A DNA stretch of 25,824 bases from an uncultured Lachnospiraceae bacterium (GCA_934394615.1 CAKRRJ010000031.1:1-25824); one strand, 5' to 3'; shown: positions 1 through 8,161, numbered from the stretch's first letter. Program-made: numbers and translations. Notes: a model not told the origin generated them from the sequence alone.

Positions 1-69
1 CATCTTGTCCGACTATCCGCAAACGGCTGTCAGCCACATCGTCCGAACACGGCACTTATATTTTGCGCA

Positions 70-102
70 GCGGGATACCACCCCGGCCTGCTTCGGACCT
101 TT
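70..102. repeat. Copy of a 33-nt intergenic repeat (half hairpin)
   Basis: This 33-nt stretch matches 12003-12035 at 29 of 33 positions without gaps, including the shared end GCTTCGGACCTTT. At 12003 the sequence forms the loop and right half of a perfect 17-bp hairpin. Here the matching left arm is absent, so only half the structure is kept. The rest of 1-231 holds no gene I can identify. All three forward frames stay open for the first 100 or so bases, but the translations resemble nothing I recognise. Confidence 0.5.
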
Positions 103-231
103 CGCGAACATGATTTAAATTGTGATTTGCCTGCAGGCTGCGCGAAACGGTCCTCTTGACGGTTTGGGGCTTATAGTGTAAGTTAGTAGGGTATGAATGA
201 CTGTGAAACAATGATAGAAGAGGAGGACCCC

Positions 232-1014
232 ATGATTAAGCTGGTGGTATCAGATATTGACGGGACTTTGCTGGAGGATGGAGGCCATGAGTTGAATCCA
301 GAGCTGTTTGAGGTGATTTTAAAGCTCAGAGAGAAGGGCATGCAGTTTGCGGCGGCGAGCGGAAGACAGTGGGCGAGCATTGAGCAGGTGTTTGACCCGG
401 TCAAGGAGAAAATCTTTTATCTGTCGGACAATGGTGCTTATGTGGGCTGCCATGGACGTCGGCTCTTTGTGAATCCGATTGAGCGTTCTCTGGTGGAAGA
501 ACTGGTAAAGGACATCCGCAAGGTAGGTCTTACCGTTATGGTGGGCGGACCGGATGTGGCTTACATGGAAAATCCGGATCCGGAGTTTGAGGACTGGATT
601 TTAAACGGCTACAAGTTCCAGGCAAAGAGCGTGGAGAATGTGCTGGCGGTGGATGACCAGTTCATTAAGGTGTCCGCGTACCGCAAGACCGACATCGAAC
701 CGCACACAAAGGAACTGCGTGAGAAATATGGTGACCGTTTGAAGATGACGATTTCCGGTGATATGTGGCTCGACTGCATGGCGACTGGCGTGAACAAGGG
801 CGCGGCAGTAAAACTGCTGCAGGAGAGCCTGGAGATTTTGCCGGAGGAGACCATTGCCTTTGGCGATCAATTAAATGATATTGAAATGCTGGGCCGGGCT
901 TATTACAGCTTTGCCATCGGAAACGCGAGGCCGGAAGTAAAGGCAGCAGCGCGGTTTGAGGCAGATACCAATGTAAAAGATGGCGTGCTGAAAATTCTGA
1001 AGCTGTTGATATAG
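232..1014 (+). CDS. Cof-type HAD-superfamily phosphatase
   Basis: The product is a 260-residue HAD phosphatase of the Cof/YidA type, which usually removes phosphate from sugar phosphates or other small metabolites. It is expected to be cytosolic and Mg-dependent. Motif I is SDIDGT at residues 7-12, with D8 as nucleophile and D10 as acid/base. The C-terminal motif IV is FGDQLNDIEMLG, which places the metal-binding aspartates, and the length suits the family. I chose ATG 232 because AGGAGG at 221-226 precedes it by 5 nt. An upstream in-frame ATG at 193 would add 13 acidic residues and has no ribosome binding site. The substrate cannot be predicted. A TTGACG at 156-161 could be a -35 box, but no convincing -10 follows. 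The next gene starts 86 nt downstream, across a small repeat. Confidence 0.9.
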   Translation: MIKLVVSDIDGTLLEDGGHELNPELFEVILKLREKGMQFAAASGRQWASIEQVFDPVKEKIFYLSDNGAYVGCHGRRLFVNPIERSLVEELVKDIRKVGLTVMVGGPDVAYMENPDPEFEDWILNGYKFQAKSVENVLAVDDQFIKVSAYRKTDIEPHTKELREKYGDRLKMTISGDMWLDCMATGVNKGAAVKLLQESLEILPEETIAFGDQLNDIEMLGRAYYSFAIGNARPEVKAAARFEADTNVKDGVLKILKLLI

Positions 1015-1017
1015 GGT

Positions 1018-1083
1018 GAATCGTGGTAACTGTGAGGGTACGGAACAGTTGCGAATCGTGATTGTGAAGGTACGGAACAGTCA
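1018..1083. repeat. Tandem pair of AACTGT...ACAGTT hairpin repeats
   Basis: Two imperfect direct copies occupy the gap between the HAD gene and the DUF2130 gene, at 1018-1052 and 1053-1083. Each begins GAATCGTG and contains GGTACGGAACAGT. Copy 1 has inverted arms AACTGT (1028-1033) and ACAGTT (1045-1050) around an 11-nt loop. The same motif, as GTAACTGTGAGGGTAC, forms the right end of the larger element at 7981-8161. This is therefore a dispersed repeat family, not a promoter or terminator; no T-tract follows it. Confidence 0.6.
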
Positions 1084-1100
1084 GAGAGGATTTTAGATAT

Positions 1101-2573
1101 ATGGAAAAGAAACTGGTATGCCCCAACTGCGGAGAACCGTTTGAGATTGATGAGAAGGGTTACGCGGCGATTGCAAGACAGGTGCGGGACAAAGAATTTA
1201 AGGAAGAACTGGTCCGACAGCAGGAATCTCTGGAGGCGGAGAAGCGGACCGCCCTGGAACTGGCAAAGTCCCAGACTGCGGAATCCTACGAAAAGCAGCT
1301 TGCGGCAAAAGAGACGGAGATTCTGAAACTGAAAGCGCAGGGTGAGCAGGCTGGGAAGCAGCAGGAGCTGGCAGTGGCAAGAGCGGAAGCGGCCCTGAAA
1401 GAACAGCTGCAGGAGAAAATTCAATGCCAGCAGGCAGAACTCACGGAACTGAAAGCCAAGACGGAGCTCACGAAAAGACAGGCAGAACTGGCGGAAAAAC
1501 AGGCAGCTCAGCAGGAGAAAACCTTGAGAGAAAGCCTTGAAGCACAGCTGAAGCAGCAGAAGGAAAGCTATGACCGGCAGCTCAAACAGCAGCAAGTGTC
1601 CATGACTGAACTGAAAGAGAGCTATGAAGCGCAGCTGAAGCAGCAGGAGCAGTCTATGAAGGAGCGCTACGAGGCGGAACGGCAGCTGGAGGAGAAAGCT
1701 GTCCGGGAGCGCTATGAGATCCAGCTCAGGGACAAGGAGGAGATGATCGCCTATTACCGCGACTTAAAGGCAAAGCAGTCCACAAAGATGGTGGGCGAGA
1801 CTTTGGAGCAGCATTGTGAGGTTTCGTTTAACCAGGTGCGCGCCATTGGTTTCCAGAATGCTTATTTCGAGAAAGATAACGAGGTTTCCAGAAGTGGCAG
1901 TAAGGGGGATTACATCTTCCGGGACTACGATGAGAACGGCCTGGAGTACATTTCCATCATGTTTGAGATGAAAAACGAGAATGAGACGACTGCCACCAAG
2001 CACAAAAATGTGGACTTTTTAAAGGAACTGGACAAAGACCGCCGGGAGAAGGGCTGTGAGTACGCAGTACTGGTAACACTCCTGGAGGCGGACAGCGACT
2101 ACTACAATACGGGCATCGTGGACATGTCCCACAAGTATCCGAAGATGTATGTGATCCGCCCGCAGTTCTTTATCCAGCTGATTACCATTCTGCGCAATGC
2201 TGCCATGAACTCTTTAGAGTATAAGAGGGAACTGGAGGCGCTGCGGAACCAGAATCTGGACATTACGCATTTTGAAGAAAAACTCGTGGAGTTCAAAGAC
2301 AAGTTTGGCCGCAACTATGCGCTGGCCAGTGACCGATTCCAGAAAGCCATCGCCGAGATCGACAAGACGATAGAGCATCTGCAGAAAGTGAAGGATAACC
2401 TGGTGGCGTCGGAGAACAACCTGCGTCTGGCAAACAACAAGCTGGACGATCTTACCATCAAGAAGCTGACCTGGAAGAATCCGACGATGCAGGAAAAGTT
2501 TGCGCAGGCAAGGGCAGACAGACTTCTGGAAAAGAAGCAGGGAGAGCCGGAAACCAGTCAGGATGCAGAATAA
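1101..2573 (+). CDS. DUF2130 domain protein with CxxC motif and long coiled coil
   Basis: A 490-residue cytosolic protein. The N-terminus carries one CPNCG motif (C7, C10), half of a zinc ribbon. Residues about 30-225 are almost entirely Glu/Lys/Gln/Leu-rich and should form a long coiled coil. Residues about 226-375 match the DUF2130 domain as I know it, and a second helical stretch follows to the end. Inside the domain, D270 followed by E289-M-K291 has the D-x(n)-E-x-K spacing of PD-(D/E)XK nucleases, so DNA cleavage or binding is conceivable. This is inference from the motif only. Start ATG 1101 has AGAGAGGA at 1083-1090, 10 nt upstream. The biological role of the family is not established as far as I know. 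It is probably transcribed with the genes that follow. Confidence 0.85.
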   Translation: MEKKLVCPNCGEPFEIDEKGYAAIARQVRDKEFKEELVRQQESLEAEKRTALELAKSQTAESYEKQLAAKETEILKLKAQGEQAGKQQELAVARAEAALKEQLQEKIQCQQAELTELKAKTELTKRQAELAEKQAAQQEKTLRESLEAQLKQQKESYDRQLKQQQVSMTELKESYEAQLKQQEQSMKERYEAERQLEEKAVRERYEIQLRDKEEMIAYYRDLKAKQSTKMVGETLEQHCEVSFNQVRAIGFQNAYFEKDNEVSRSGSKGDYIFRDYDENGLEYISIMFEMKNENETTATKHKNVDFLKELDKDRREKGCEYAVLVTLLEADSDYYNTGIVDMSHKYPKMYVIRPQFFIQLITILRNAAMNSLEYKRELEALRNQNLDITHFEEKLVEFKDKFGRNYALASDRFQKAIAEIDKTIEHLQKVKDNLVASENNLRLANNKLDDLTIKKLTWKNPTMQEKFAQARADRLLEKKQGEPETSQDAE

Positions 2574-2612
2574 GAAAACAGGAAAAACAGATTGAGAATC
2601 AGGATTAAAAGA

Positions 2613-3611
2613 ATGAGAAATCAGAAAACAGAAACAGGAAAAAAGCGCAGTTTCCGAAGCGTCGTATGGGCGCTTCTGGCGGCGGTCCAGCTTGTGCTTC
2701 TCACCGCCTGCAGCGTAAATCTTCCGATGGTGCCGGACAGCGCAGATACGGAAGGGTACACGGATGCCCAGACCATGCTCATCATCGCTACAGAGCGCAA
2801 CCGTTACCGCCAGGTTTATACGGATCAGATCTGGAATGTGGAGGTGAGTGATGACAAGACACCGTTTCAGACTTATCTTCTGGACCAGATCCGCACGTTT
2901 TTGAGTGAGGTGCGATCCATGAACCTTCTGGCAGATGAACAGGGACTGACACTCACAAGCCAGGAGCGGGAGCAGTTAAAGCAGCTTTCCGATGACTATT
3001 ACAGTTCCCTCACGGATGCAGATAAAGCGTACACAAAGGCAACGCGGGATGATGTATATACGATGTATGAGGCGTATCATCGCGCGAACCGCGTGGTAGA
3101 TGAGCTGACGAAGAATGTGAGCCTGGAGATCAGTGACAGTGAGGCGCGTGTGATCCGGGTGCAGGAGATTGCGGTCAGTGACGAGACGAAGGCGCGGGAG
3201 CTTTATACGCAGACTGCAGAAGGCGGAGCTGATTTTGCCGCGGCCGCAAGAAAAGAATTAGAAAACGCGGAAATTGAGGTTTCTGTCGGCAAGGGTGAGC
3301 GCGATGCCTCTTATGAAGAGCCGGTTTTTGCCCTGGAGACCGGGCAGATCGCGGAGCCGTTTCTGTGGCAGGGAAAGTGGTACCTTGTAAAGTGTATCAG
3401 CGACTTCGATGAGGATGCGACTCTGGAGCGGAAGAATAAGCTGGCGCTGCAGCGCAAGAACCAGGCGTTTCGGAGCATTTACGATTCCTTTGCGGCAGAC
3501 CATAAAGTAGAGATCGATGGAAATATCTGGAATAAGGTTTCCTTAAGCAATGGGGCTGACTGTACGACATCCGATTTCTTTGAGCGGTACCATGAGGCCA
3601 TGGGACAGTAG
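2613..3611 (+). CDS. PpiC/PrsA-like peptidylprolyl isomerase lipoprotein
   Basis: A 332-residue predicted lipoprotein. The basic N-terminus and hydrophobic segment (about residues 16-30) end in lipobox LLTAC, with C33 as the lipidated cysteine. It should sit on the outer face of the membrane and help exported proteins fold. Residues about 60-180 are helical like the SurA/PrsA N-terminal chaperone region. Residues about 195-280 resemble a parvulin domain, with EEPVFALETGQIAEPF matching the typical 'f.l..Gevs.pv' stretch. I favour ATG 2613; an in-frame TTG at 2592 has an equally spaced AGGA and would add 7 residues. It starts 39 nt after the DUF2130 gene. The isomerase core is divergent, so the chaperone role is surer than catalysis. 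Confidence 0.75.
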   Translation: MRNQKTETGKKRSFRSVVWALLAAVQLVLLTACSVNLPMVPDSADTEGYTDAQTMLIIATERNRYRQVYTDQIWNVEVSDDKTPFQTYLLDQIRTFLSEVRSMNLLADEQGLTLTSQEREQLKQLSDDYYSSLTDADKAYTKATRDDVYTMYEAYHRANRVVDELTKNVSLEISDSEARVIRVQEIAVSDETKARELYTQTAEGGADFAAAARKELENAEIEVSVGKGERDASYEEPVFALETGQIAEPFLWQGKWYLVKCISDFDEDATLERKNKLALQRKNQAFRSIYDSFAADHKVEIDGNIWNKVSLSNGADCTTSDFFERYHEAMGQ

Positions 3612-3709
3612 GGGCGGATAAAATAGGAATCGCTGTGATGGGCTTTTGGACTATGATTTGCGGGATACAGGTCAGAAACAGGAGCAGGCAGCAAAAGGGG
3701 GATTTGCGA

Positions 3710-4207
3710 ATGATCGCATTAAAAATAGAAGATTTAAAGGGCTTCACTGCCCAGCTGTTTATGGGGGAGACATTTGACCACTGGCTGGTTCGGGAGGCCA
3801 ATATTGTTACCTTCAACAGCTTTACCATAGACGGACGGATCCGCCAGGGGTATTACTCGGACGAGGAGCTGGAAGTGAACCGCATTGAGGAATTGTCTTC
3901 GTGGAAGACCCTGCGGCCATTCTGCTATTCCCTCATCAAAGGGAAAAAGCTGCCGGAGAGTTTTCAGATTACCATGCAGCTCTCGCCGGAAGAAAATGAG
4001 AAGTTTATCCGCCGGGTAAAGCCGGACTTTCCGGCAGAACAGGTGGCGGCATTGTATTTGAATGTCCGTTATGAGAATCACGCGGCATCCTGTGTGACCG
4101 GAACATCGTTAAAGGTGTTTACCCTGGATAAGCAGATCGAGCAGGAGTGGGATGAAACTGTGCGGAGATATTTAAAGAAGCTGCAGATTCCATATGTAGA
4201 GGCATAA
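3710..4207 (+). CDS. DUF5721 family protein
   Basis: A 165-residue protein with no signal peptide or membrane segment, expected in the cytosol. The sequence (start MIALKIEDLKGFT, then FDHWLVREA and DGRIRQGYYSDEE) fits DUF5721, a small family I associate with Lachnospiraceae and relatives; its function is unknown. ATG 3710 is preceded by AGGGGG at 3696-3701 with 8 nt spacing. An upstream ATG at 3635 in the same frame lacks a ribosome binding site and would add an unlikely 25-residue leader. It lies 98 nt after the foldase gene. Downstream, the CIRCE-like hairpin at 4253-4279 followed by a T-run could end its transcript. Confidence 0.7.
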   Translation: MIALKIEDLKGFTAQLFMGETFDHWLVREANIVTFNSFTIDGRIRQGYYSDEELEVNRIEELSSWKTLRPFCYSLIKGKKLPESFQITMQLSPEENEKFIRRVKPDFPAEQVAALYLNVRYENHAASCVTGTSLKVFTLDKQIEQEWDETVRRYLKKLQIPYVEA

Positions 4208-4252
4208 AAACAGAGTATTCTATAGAAGAGAAAATAAAATATTTCTAAATTA

Positions 4253-4279
4253 TTAGCACTCAACACAAATGAGTGCTGA
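4253..4279 (+). promoter_or_regulatory. CIRCE operator (HrcA site) upstream of htpG
   Basis: TTAGCACTC (4253-4261), nine spacer bases, then GAGTGCTGA (4271-4279). This matches the CIRCE consensus TTAGCACTC-N9-GAGTGCTAA with a single mismatch. HrcA, encoded at 24025, is the expected repressor. The element lies upstream of the likely -35 box (4287), not over the start site as is usual. The same hairpin (AGCACTC/GAGTGCT) is followed by TTTTTT at 4281, so it could also act as a weak terminator for the preceding gene. Confidence 0.8.
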
Positions 4280-4286
4280 TTTTTTA

Positions 4287-4315
4287 TTGACTTTTCGATT
4301 TTATGGTATTAGAAT
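4287..4315 (+). promoter_or_regulatory. Sigma-A-type promoter for htpG
   Basis: TTGACT (4287-4292), 17 nt spacer, TAGAAT (4310-4315). Both boxes are near consensus and correctly spaced. The predicted start near 4322 gives a leader of about 35 nt before ATG 4357. The CIRCE ends 7 nt upstream of the -35 box. Confidence 0.7.
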
Positions 4316-4356
4316 ACTGCTATAGAAATCATGTAACAGAAAAGGAGCATCTGATT

Positions 4357-6357
4357 ATGAGCAGAACAGGTAATTTATCCATAAACAGTGAAAATATATT
4401 CCCGATCATCAAAAAGTGGCTGTATTCTGATCACGACATCTTCTACCGTGAGCTGGTTTCCAACGGCTGCGATGCCATCACCAAGTTAAAGAAGCTGGAG
4501 CTGATGGGCGAGTACACCAAGCCGGAAGACATGGAGTACAAGGTACAGGTTACCGTAAACCCGGACGACAAGACCATTGCCATCACCGATAATGGCCTGG
4601 GCATGACCGAGGCTGAGGTGGAAGAGTACATCAACCAGATCGCGTTCTCCGGTGCTCAGGATTTCCTGGAAAAGTACAAAGACAAAGCGAATGAAGACCA
4701 GATTATTGGTCATTTCGGTTTAGGTTTCTACTCCGCATTCATGGTAGCAGACAAGGTAACCATCGACACCCTCTCCTATAAGGAAGGCAGCAAGCCGGTA
4801 CACTGGGAGTCTGAGGGCGGCCTGACCTTCGAGATGAAGGACGGTGAGAAGGCAGTGCAGGGAACCACCATCACCCTGTACTTAAACGAGGACAGCTACG
4901 AGTTCTCCAACGAGTACCGCGCAAGAGAAGTCCTGGAGAAATACTGTTCCTTCATGCCGGTTCCGATCTTCTTAAACAACGAGAAGGCAGAGCCGCAGTA
5001 TGAGACCATCGAGAAGGACGAGCTTATCGAGAAGGACACCATCATCGAGACCATCGTGGAGCCGGCCAAGACCGAGGAAAAAGAGAACGAGAACGGCGAG
5101 AAAGAGACCGTAGAGACGGAGCCGGCAAAAGAGAAATATAAAATTCTGAAACGCCCGGTTGCTTTAAACGATACCACCCCGCTGTGGAGCAAGCATCCGA
5201 ATGAGTGCACCGATGAGGAGTACCGCGACTTCTACCGCAAGGTCTTCCACGACTACAAGGAGCCTCTGTTCTGGATCCACTTAAACATGGATTATCCGTT
5301 CAATTTAAAGGGTATCCTGTACTTCCCGAAGATCAACACCGAGTACGATTCCATCGAGGGAACCATCAAGCTGTACAATAACCAGGTATTCATTGCCGAT
5401 AACATCAAGGAAGTCATTCCGGAGTTCCTGATGCTGTTAAAGGGCGCCATCGACTGCCCGGATCTGCCGCTGAATGTTTCCAGAAGCGCTCTGCAGAATG
5501 ATGGATTCGTGAAAAAGATTTCCGACTACATCACCAAGAAAGTAGCCGACAAGTTAAGCGGCATGTGCAAGACCGACCGCGAGAACTATGAGAAATACTG
5601 GGATGACATCGCTCCGTTCATCAAATTCGGCTGCATCAAGGACGAGAAGTTCGCAGAGAAGATGAACGATTACATTCTCTTTAAGAACCTGGACGGTAAG
5701 TACTTAACCTTAAAGGACTGCCTGGAGGAGAACAAGGAGAAGCACGAGAATACCGTCTTCTATGTAACTGACGAGAAAGAGCAGAGCCAGTACATTAACA
5801 TGTTCAAGAAGGAAGGCCTGGACGCAGTCATCCTGCCGCACAGCATCGACAGCCCGTTCATCGGCCACCTGGAGCAGAAGAATGAGGGACTGAAGTTCCT
5901 GCGTATCGATGCAGACTTAAACAGCACCTTCAAGGAAGAGGTTAAGGACGATGACGAGGAGTTTAAGAAAACCTCTGAGACTCTGACTGAGACCTTCAAG
6001 AAGGCTCTTGGCAACGACAAGCTGGAGATCAAGGTTGAGAAACTGAAAGATGAGAGCATTTCTTCCATGCTGACCGTATCCGAGGAGACCCGCCGTATGC
6101 AGGATATGATGAAGATGTATAACATGTATGGCATGGATCCGTCCATGTTCGGCGGCGCAGGTGAGACCCTGGTATTAAATGCCAACAACAAGCTGGTTCA
6201 GTATGTACTGAATCACGGTGAGGGCGAGAACACCAATAAGATCTGCGAGCAGCTCTACGATCTGGCACTGTTAGCTCACGGCAGCTTAAGCCCGGAGCGT
6301 ATGACCGGATTCGTGGCTCGTACCAATGAGATCATGATGATGCTGGCTGAGAAATAA
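4357..6357 (+). CDS. htpG: Molecular chaperone HtpG (bacterial Hsp90)
   Basis: A 666-residue Hsp90-family ATP-dependent chaperone acting in the cytosol as a dimer. The N-terminal GHKL ATPase shows FYRELVSNGCDAITKL (E and N for catalysis and Mg), DNGLGM, and the lid/glycine motif GHFGLGFYSAFMV. The middle domain contains NVSRSALQND, and the C-terminal dimerisation region is complete. Between the N and middle domains (about residues 219-262) is an acidic Glu/Lys-rich insert reminiscent of the charged linker of eukaryotic Hsp90. ATG 4357 has AAAGGAG at 4341-4347, 9 nt upstream. An in-frame ATG at 4303 lies inside the promoter and is rejected. A CIRCE-like site upstream points to HrcA control, and a strong terminator follows at 6372. 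Confidence 0.97.
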   Translation: MSRTGNLSINSENIFPIIKKWLYSDHDIFYRELVSNGCDAITKLKKLELMGEYTKPEDMEYKVQVTVNPDDKTIAITDNGLGMTEAEVEEYINQIAFSGAQDFLEKYKDKANEDQIIGHFGLGFYSAFMVADKVTIDTLSYKEGSKPVHWESEGGLTFEMKDGEKAVQGTTITLYLNEDSYEFSNEYRAREVLEKYCSFMPVPIFLNNEKAEPQYETIEKDELIEKDTIIETIVEPAKTEEKENENGEKETVETEPAKEKYKILKRPVALNDTTPLWSKHPNECTDEEYRDFYRKVFHDYKEPLFWIHLNMDYPFNLKGILYFPKINTEYDSIEGTIKLYNNQVFIADNIKEVIPEFLMLLKGAIDCPDLPLNVSRSALQNDGFVKKISDYITKKVADKLSGMCKTDRENYEKYWDDIAPFIKFGCIKDEKFAEKMNDYILFKNLDGKYLTLKDCLEENKEKHENTVFYVTDEKEQSQYINMFKKEGLDAVILPHSIDSPFIGHLEQKNEGLKFLRIDADLNSTFKEEVKDDDEEFKKTSETLTETFKKALGNDKLEIKVEKLKDESISSMLTVSEETRRMQDMMKMYNMYGMDPSMFGGAGETLVLNANNKLVQYVLNHGEGENTNKICEQLYDLALLAHGSLSPERMTGFVARTNEIMMMLAEK

Positions 6358-6371
6358 AGATACGATTTGTG

Positions 6372-6424
6372 AAAAGGCAGAAAACGGAGTTTTATGACTC
6401 TGTTTCCTGCCTTTTCTTTCTTTT
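6372..6424 (+). terminator. Rho-independent terminator of htpG
   Basis: An 18-nt left arm (6372-6389) pairs with 6398-6415 with two interruptions around an 8-nt loop. A T-rich tail runs to 6424. It starts 14 nt after the htpG stop codon and separates htpG from the SPFH operon. Confidence 0.9.
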
Positions 6425-6524
6425 GCGGGTTATCTATGATAAAATAACATCAGATGGAGGGGCTGCCTGGTTCCGGGTGAATTTGCGGCAGCCTCTGAAT
6501 ATGCGAGAGAAGGGAGAATCAACT

Positions 6525-7991
6525 ATGGGACTTATCAGAGCAGCAGCGGGAGCACTTGGCGGTACCCTGGCGGATCAGTGGAAGGAGTTTTTCTACTGCG
6601 ATGCCATGGAGAAGGATGTCCTGGTACAGAAAGGCCAGAAGCGCATCACATCTCGGTCCTCCAATACGAAGGGAAACGATAACATCATTTCCAATGGCAG
6701 CGGCATTGCAGTGGCGGACGGCCAGTGCATGCTCATTGTGGAGCAGGGCAAGGTCGTGGAGGTCTGCGCGGAGCCGGGCGAATTTACATATGACACCTCT
6801 TCGGAGCCAAGTATTTTTACCGGAAGCCTGGGCGAGAGCATCAAACAGACGTTTAGGCTGGTCGGCAAGCGCTTTACCTATGGCGGCGATACAGCAAAGG
6901 ACCAGCGTGTGTATTACATCAATACGAAGGAGCTTGGGGAGATTCTGTTTGGAACGGCAACTCCAATCCCGTTCCGTGTGGTTGTGAGTGAGGCGATGGG
7001 ATACAAGCTGTCGGTGGATATCCGCTGCAATGGCGTGTTCACCTGCCGGATCTGTGATCCGCTTCTGTTTTATACCAATGTGTGCGGCAACGTGGCTTCC
7101 TCCTATGAGAGTGAAGAGATCGCGCCCCGCTTGAAGGCGGAGCTTATGAACGCGCTGCAGCCTGCGCTGGCAAAACTTTCCGCGCAGAAAATCCAGTACT
7201 ATGAGATTCCGGCACACACCATGGAGATTTCGGACGCGTTGAACGAAGTGCTTTCCAACACCTGGAAGCAGAAACGCGGCATCGAGGTCTTCTCCTTTAA
7301 TATCAATTCCCTGAGCATTCCGGATGATCAGCGAAAGAAGCTGACTGAGTGGGAAGAAAATGCCATGACTACCAATCCGAACACTGCGGCAGCGCGCCTG
7401 GTAGGCGGCCAGATCGATGCCATGAAGGCGGCAGCGGCAAACGGCGGCGGTGCGATGGCCGGATTTATGGGCATGGGAATGGCAATGAATGCAGGAGGCG
7501 GCGCAAACGCGCAGAACCTGTTTGCTATGGGACAGCAGATGCAGGGGCAGACACCGTCCATGCAGAAGGCACCGGTTTCCGGAGCAGCCGGTCAGGTCCC
7601 GCAGCCGGCAGGCGCGTCAGATACCTGGACCTGCTCCTGCGGCGCAGCCGTGAACGGAAAATTCTGTCCAGAGTGCGGAGCGAAGAAGCCAGAGCCGAAG
7701 ATTCAGCCATCCGGAAGCTGGACCTGCGCAAAGTGCGGTACTGTGGCAACTGGAAAGTTCTGTCCGGAGTGCGGATCTCCGAAACCGGCGGCAGACGGAT
7801 GGACCTGTTCCTGCGGAACGCTGAATAAGGGCAGATTCTGTACAAACTGTGGGGCAAAGAAGCCGGAAGGCGCGCTGCTTTACCGGTGCGACAAGTGCGG
7901 CTGGGAGCCGGAGGACCCGGCGCATCCGCCGAAATTCTGCCCGGAATGCGGGGATCCGTTCAATGATGGAGATATCGTAACTGTTCAGTAG
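6525..7991 (+). CDS. SPFH-domain protein with four C-terminal zinc ribbons (YdjI-like)
   Basis: A 488-residue protein. Residues about 20-300 form an SPFH-type 'virion core protein-like' domain, like B. subtilis YdjI (CDAMEKDVLVQKGQKRI near the start). A Gly/Ala/Met-rich linker follows (about 305-360). Four zinc ribbons come next (7624 to about 7971): CSCG...FCPECG, CAKCG...FCPECG, CSCG...FCTNCG, and CDKCG...FCPECG. In B. subtilis, YdjI links the phage-shock protein PspA to the membrane with YdjG and YdjH, and homologues of both follow here. ATG 6525 has AGGGAG at 6511-6516. The last codons, encoding TVQ and stop, appear to come from an inserted repeat: excising 191 bp would give the ending DIVR-stop and 13 nt to the next start. 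Confidence 0.88.
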   Translation: MGLIRAAAGALGGTLADQWKEFFYCDAMEKDVLVQKGQKRITSRSSNTKGNDNIISNGSGIAVADGQCMLIVEQGKVVEVCAEPGEFTYDTSSEPSIFTGSLGESIKQTFRLVGKRFTYGGDTAKDQRVYYINTKELGEILFGTATPIPFRVVVSEAMGYKLSVDIRCNGVFTCRICDPLLFYTNVCGNVASSYESEEIAPRLKAELMNALQPALAKLSAQKIQYYEIPAHTMEISDALNEVLSNTWKQKRGIEVFSFNINSLSIPDDQRKKLTEWEENAMTTNPNTAAARLVGGQIDAMKAAAANGGGAMAGFMGMGMAMNAGGGANAQNLFAMGQQMQGQTPSMQKAPVSGAAGQVPQPAGASDTWTCSCGAAVNGKFCPECGAKKPEPKIQPSGSWTCAKCGTVATGKFCPECGSPKPAADGWTCSCGTLNKGRFCTNCGAKKPEGALLYRCDKCGWEPEDPAHPPKFCPECGDPFNDGDIVTVQ

Positions 7992-8161
7992 GTCTGCGCA
8001 TTCACTGCGCTGACCGTACGAAAACATGGGCTTGCAGGCAAAAATCCCATTGCCGAAGGGTGCTGTGTGCCAGTGGCACACGTTTAGCACCGACCGAAGC
8101 GGAGTGAAGACATTTTCAATGGATTTTTGCGCGTAACTGTGAGGGTACTGAACAGTTACGC
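7981..8161. mobile_element. MITE-like structured repeat inserted in the ydjI-ydjG gap
   Basis: A roughly 181-bp non-coding element. Its left end reads CTGTTCAGTA and its right end TACTGAACAG. With flanks, GATATCGTAACTGTTCAGTA (7971-7990) is the inverted match of 8146-8167, apart from two extra bases. GATATCGTAA occurs directly on both sides (7971-7980 and 8162-8171), as expected of a target-site duplication. Inside are several hairpins: GTGTGCC/GGCACAC (8065-8081) nested in GGTGCT/AGCACC; GCGTAACTGT/ACAGTTACGC at the right end (8131-8161); and a long-range pair near 8039-8051 and 8117-8130. No ORF is present, so mobilisation would need a transposase elsewhere. The exact ends are ambiguous by several bases. 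Confidence 0.65.

Noticed and set aside
1..165. Partial gene running in from the left edge
   Set aside because: All three forward frames are open for the first 100 or so bases, which is uninformative. None gives a recognisable protein, and the segment includes an intergenic repeat copy.
156..184. Promoter for the HAD gene with TTGACG at 156-161
   Set aside because: At 17 nt the -10 is TAAGTT (poor), and the better TATAGT lies only 11 nt away, so I do not call a promoter.
1018..1083. CRISPR-like short tandem repeats
   Set aside because: There are only two imperfect copies, no spacer of constant size and no cas genes in the window.
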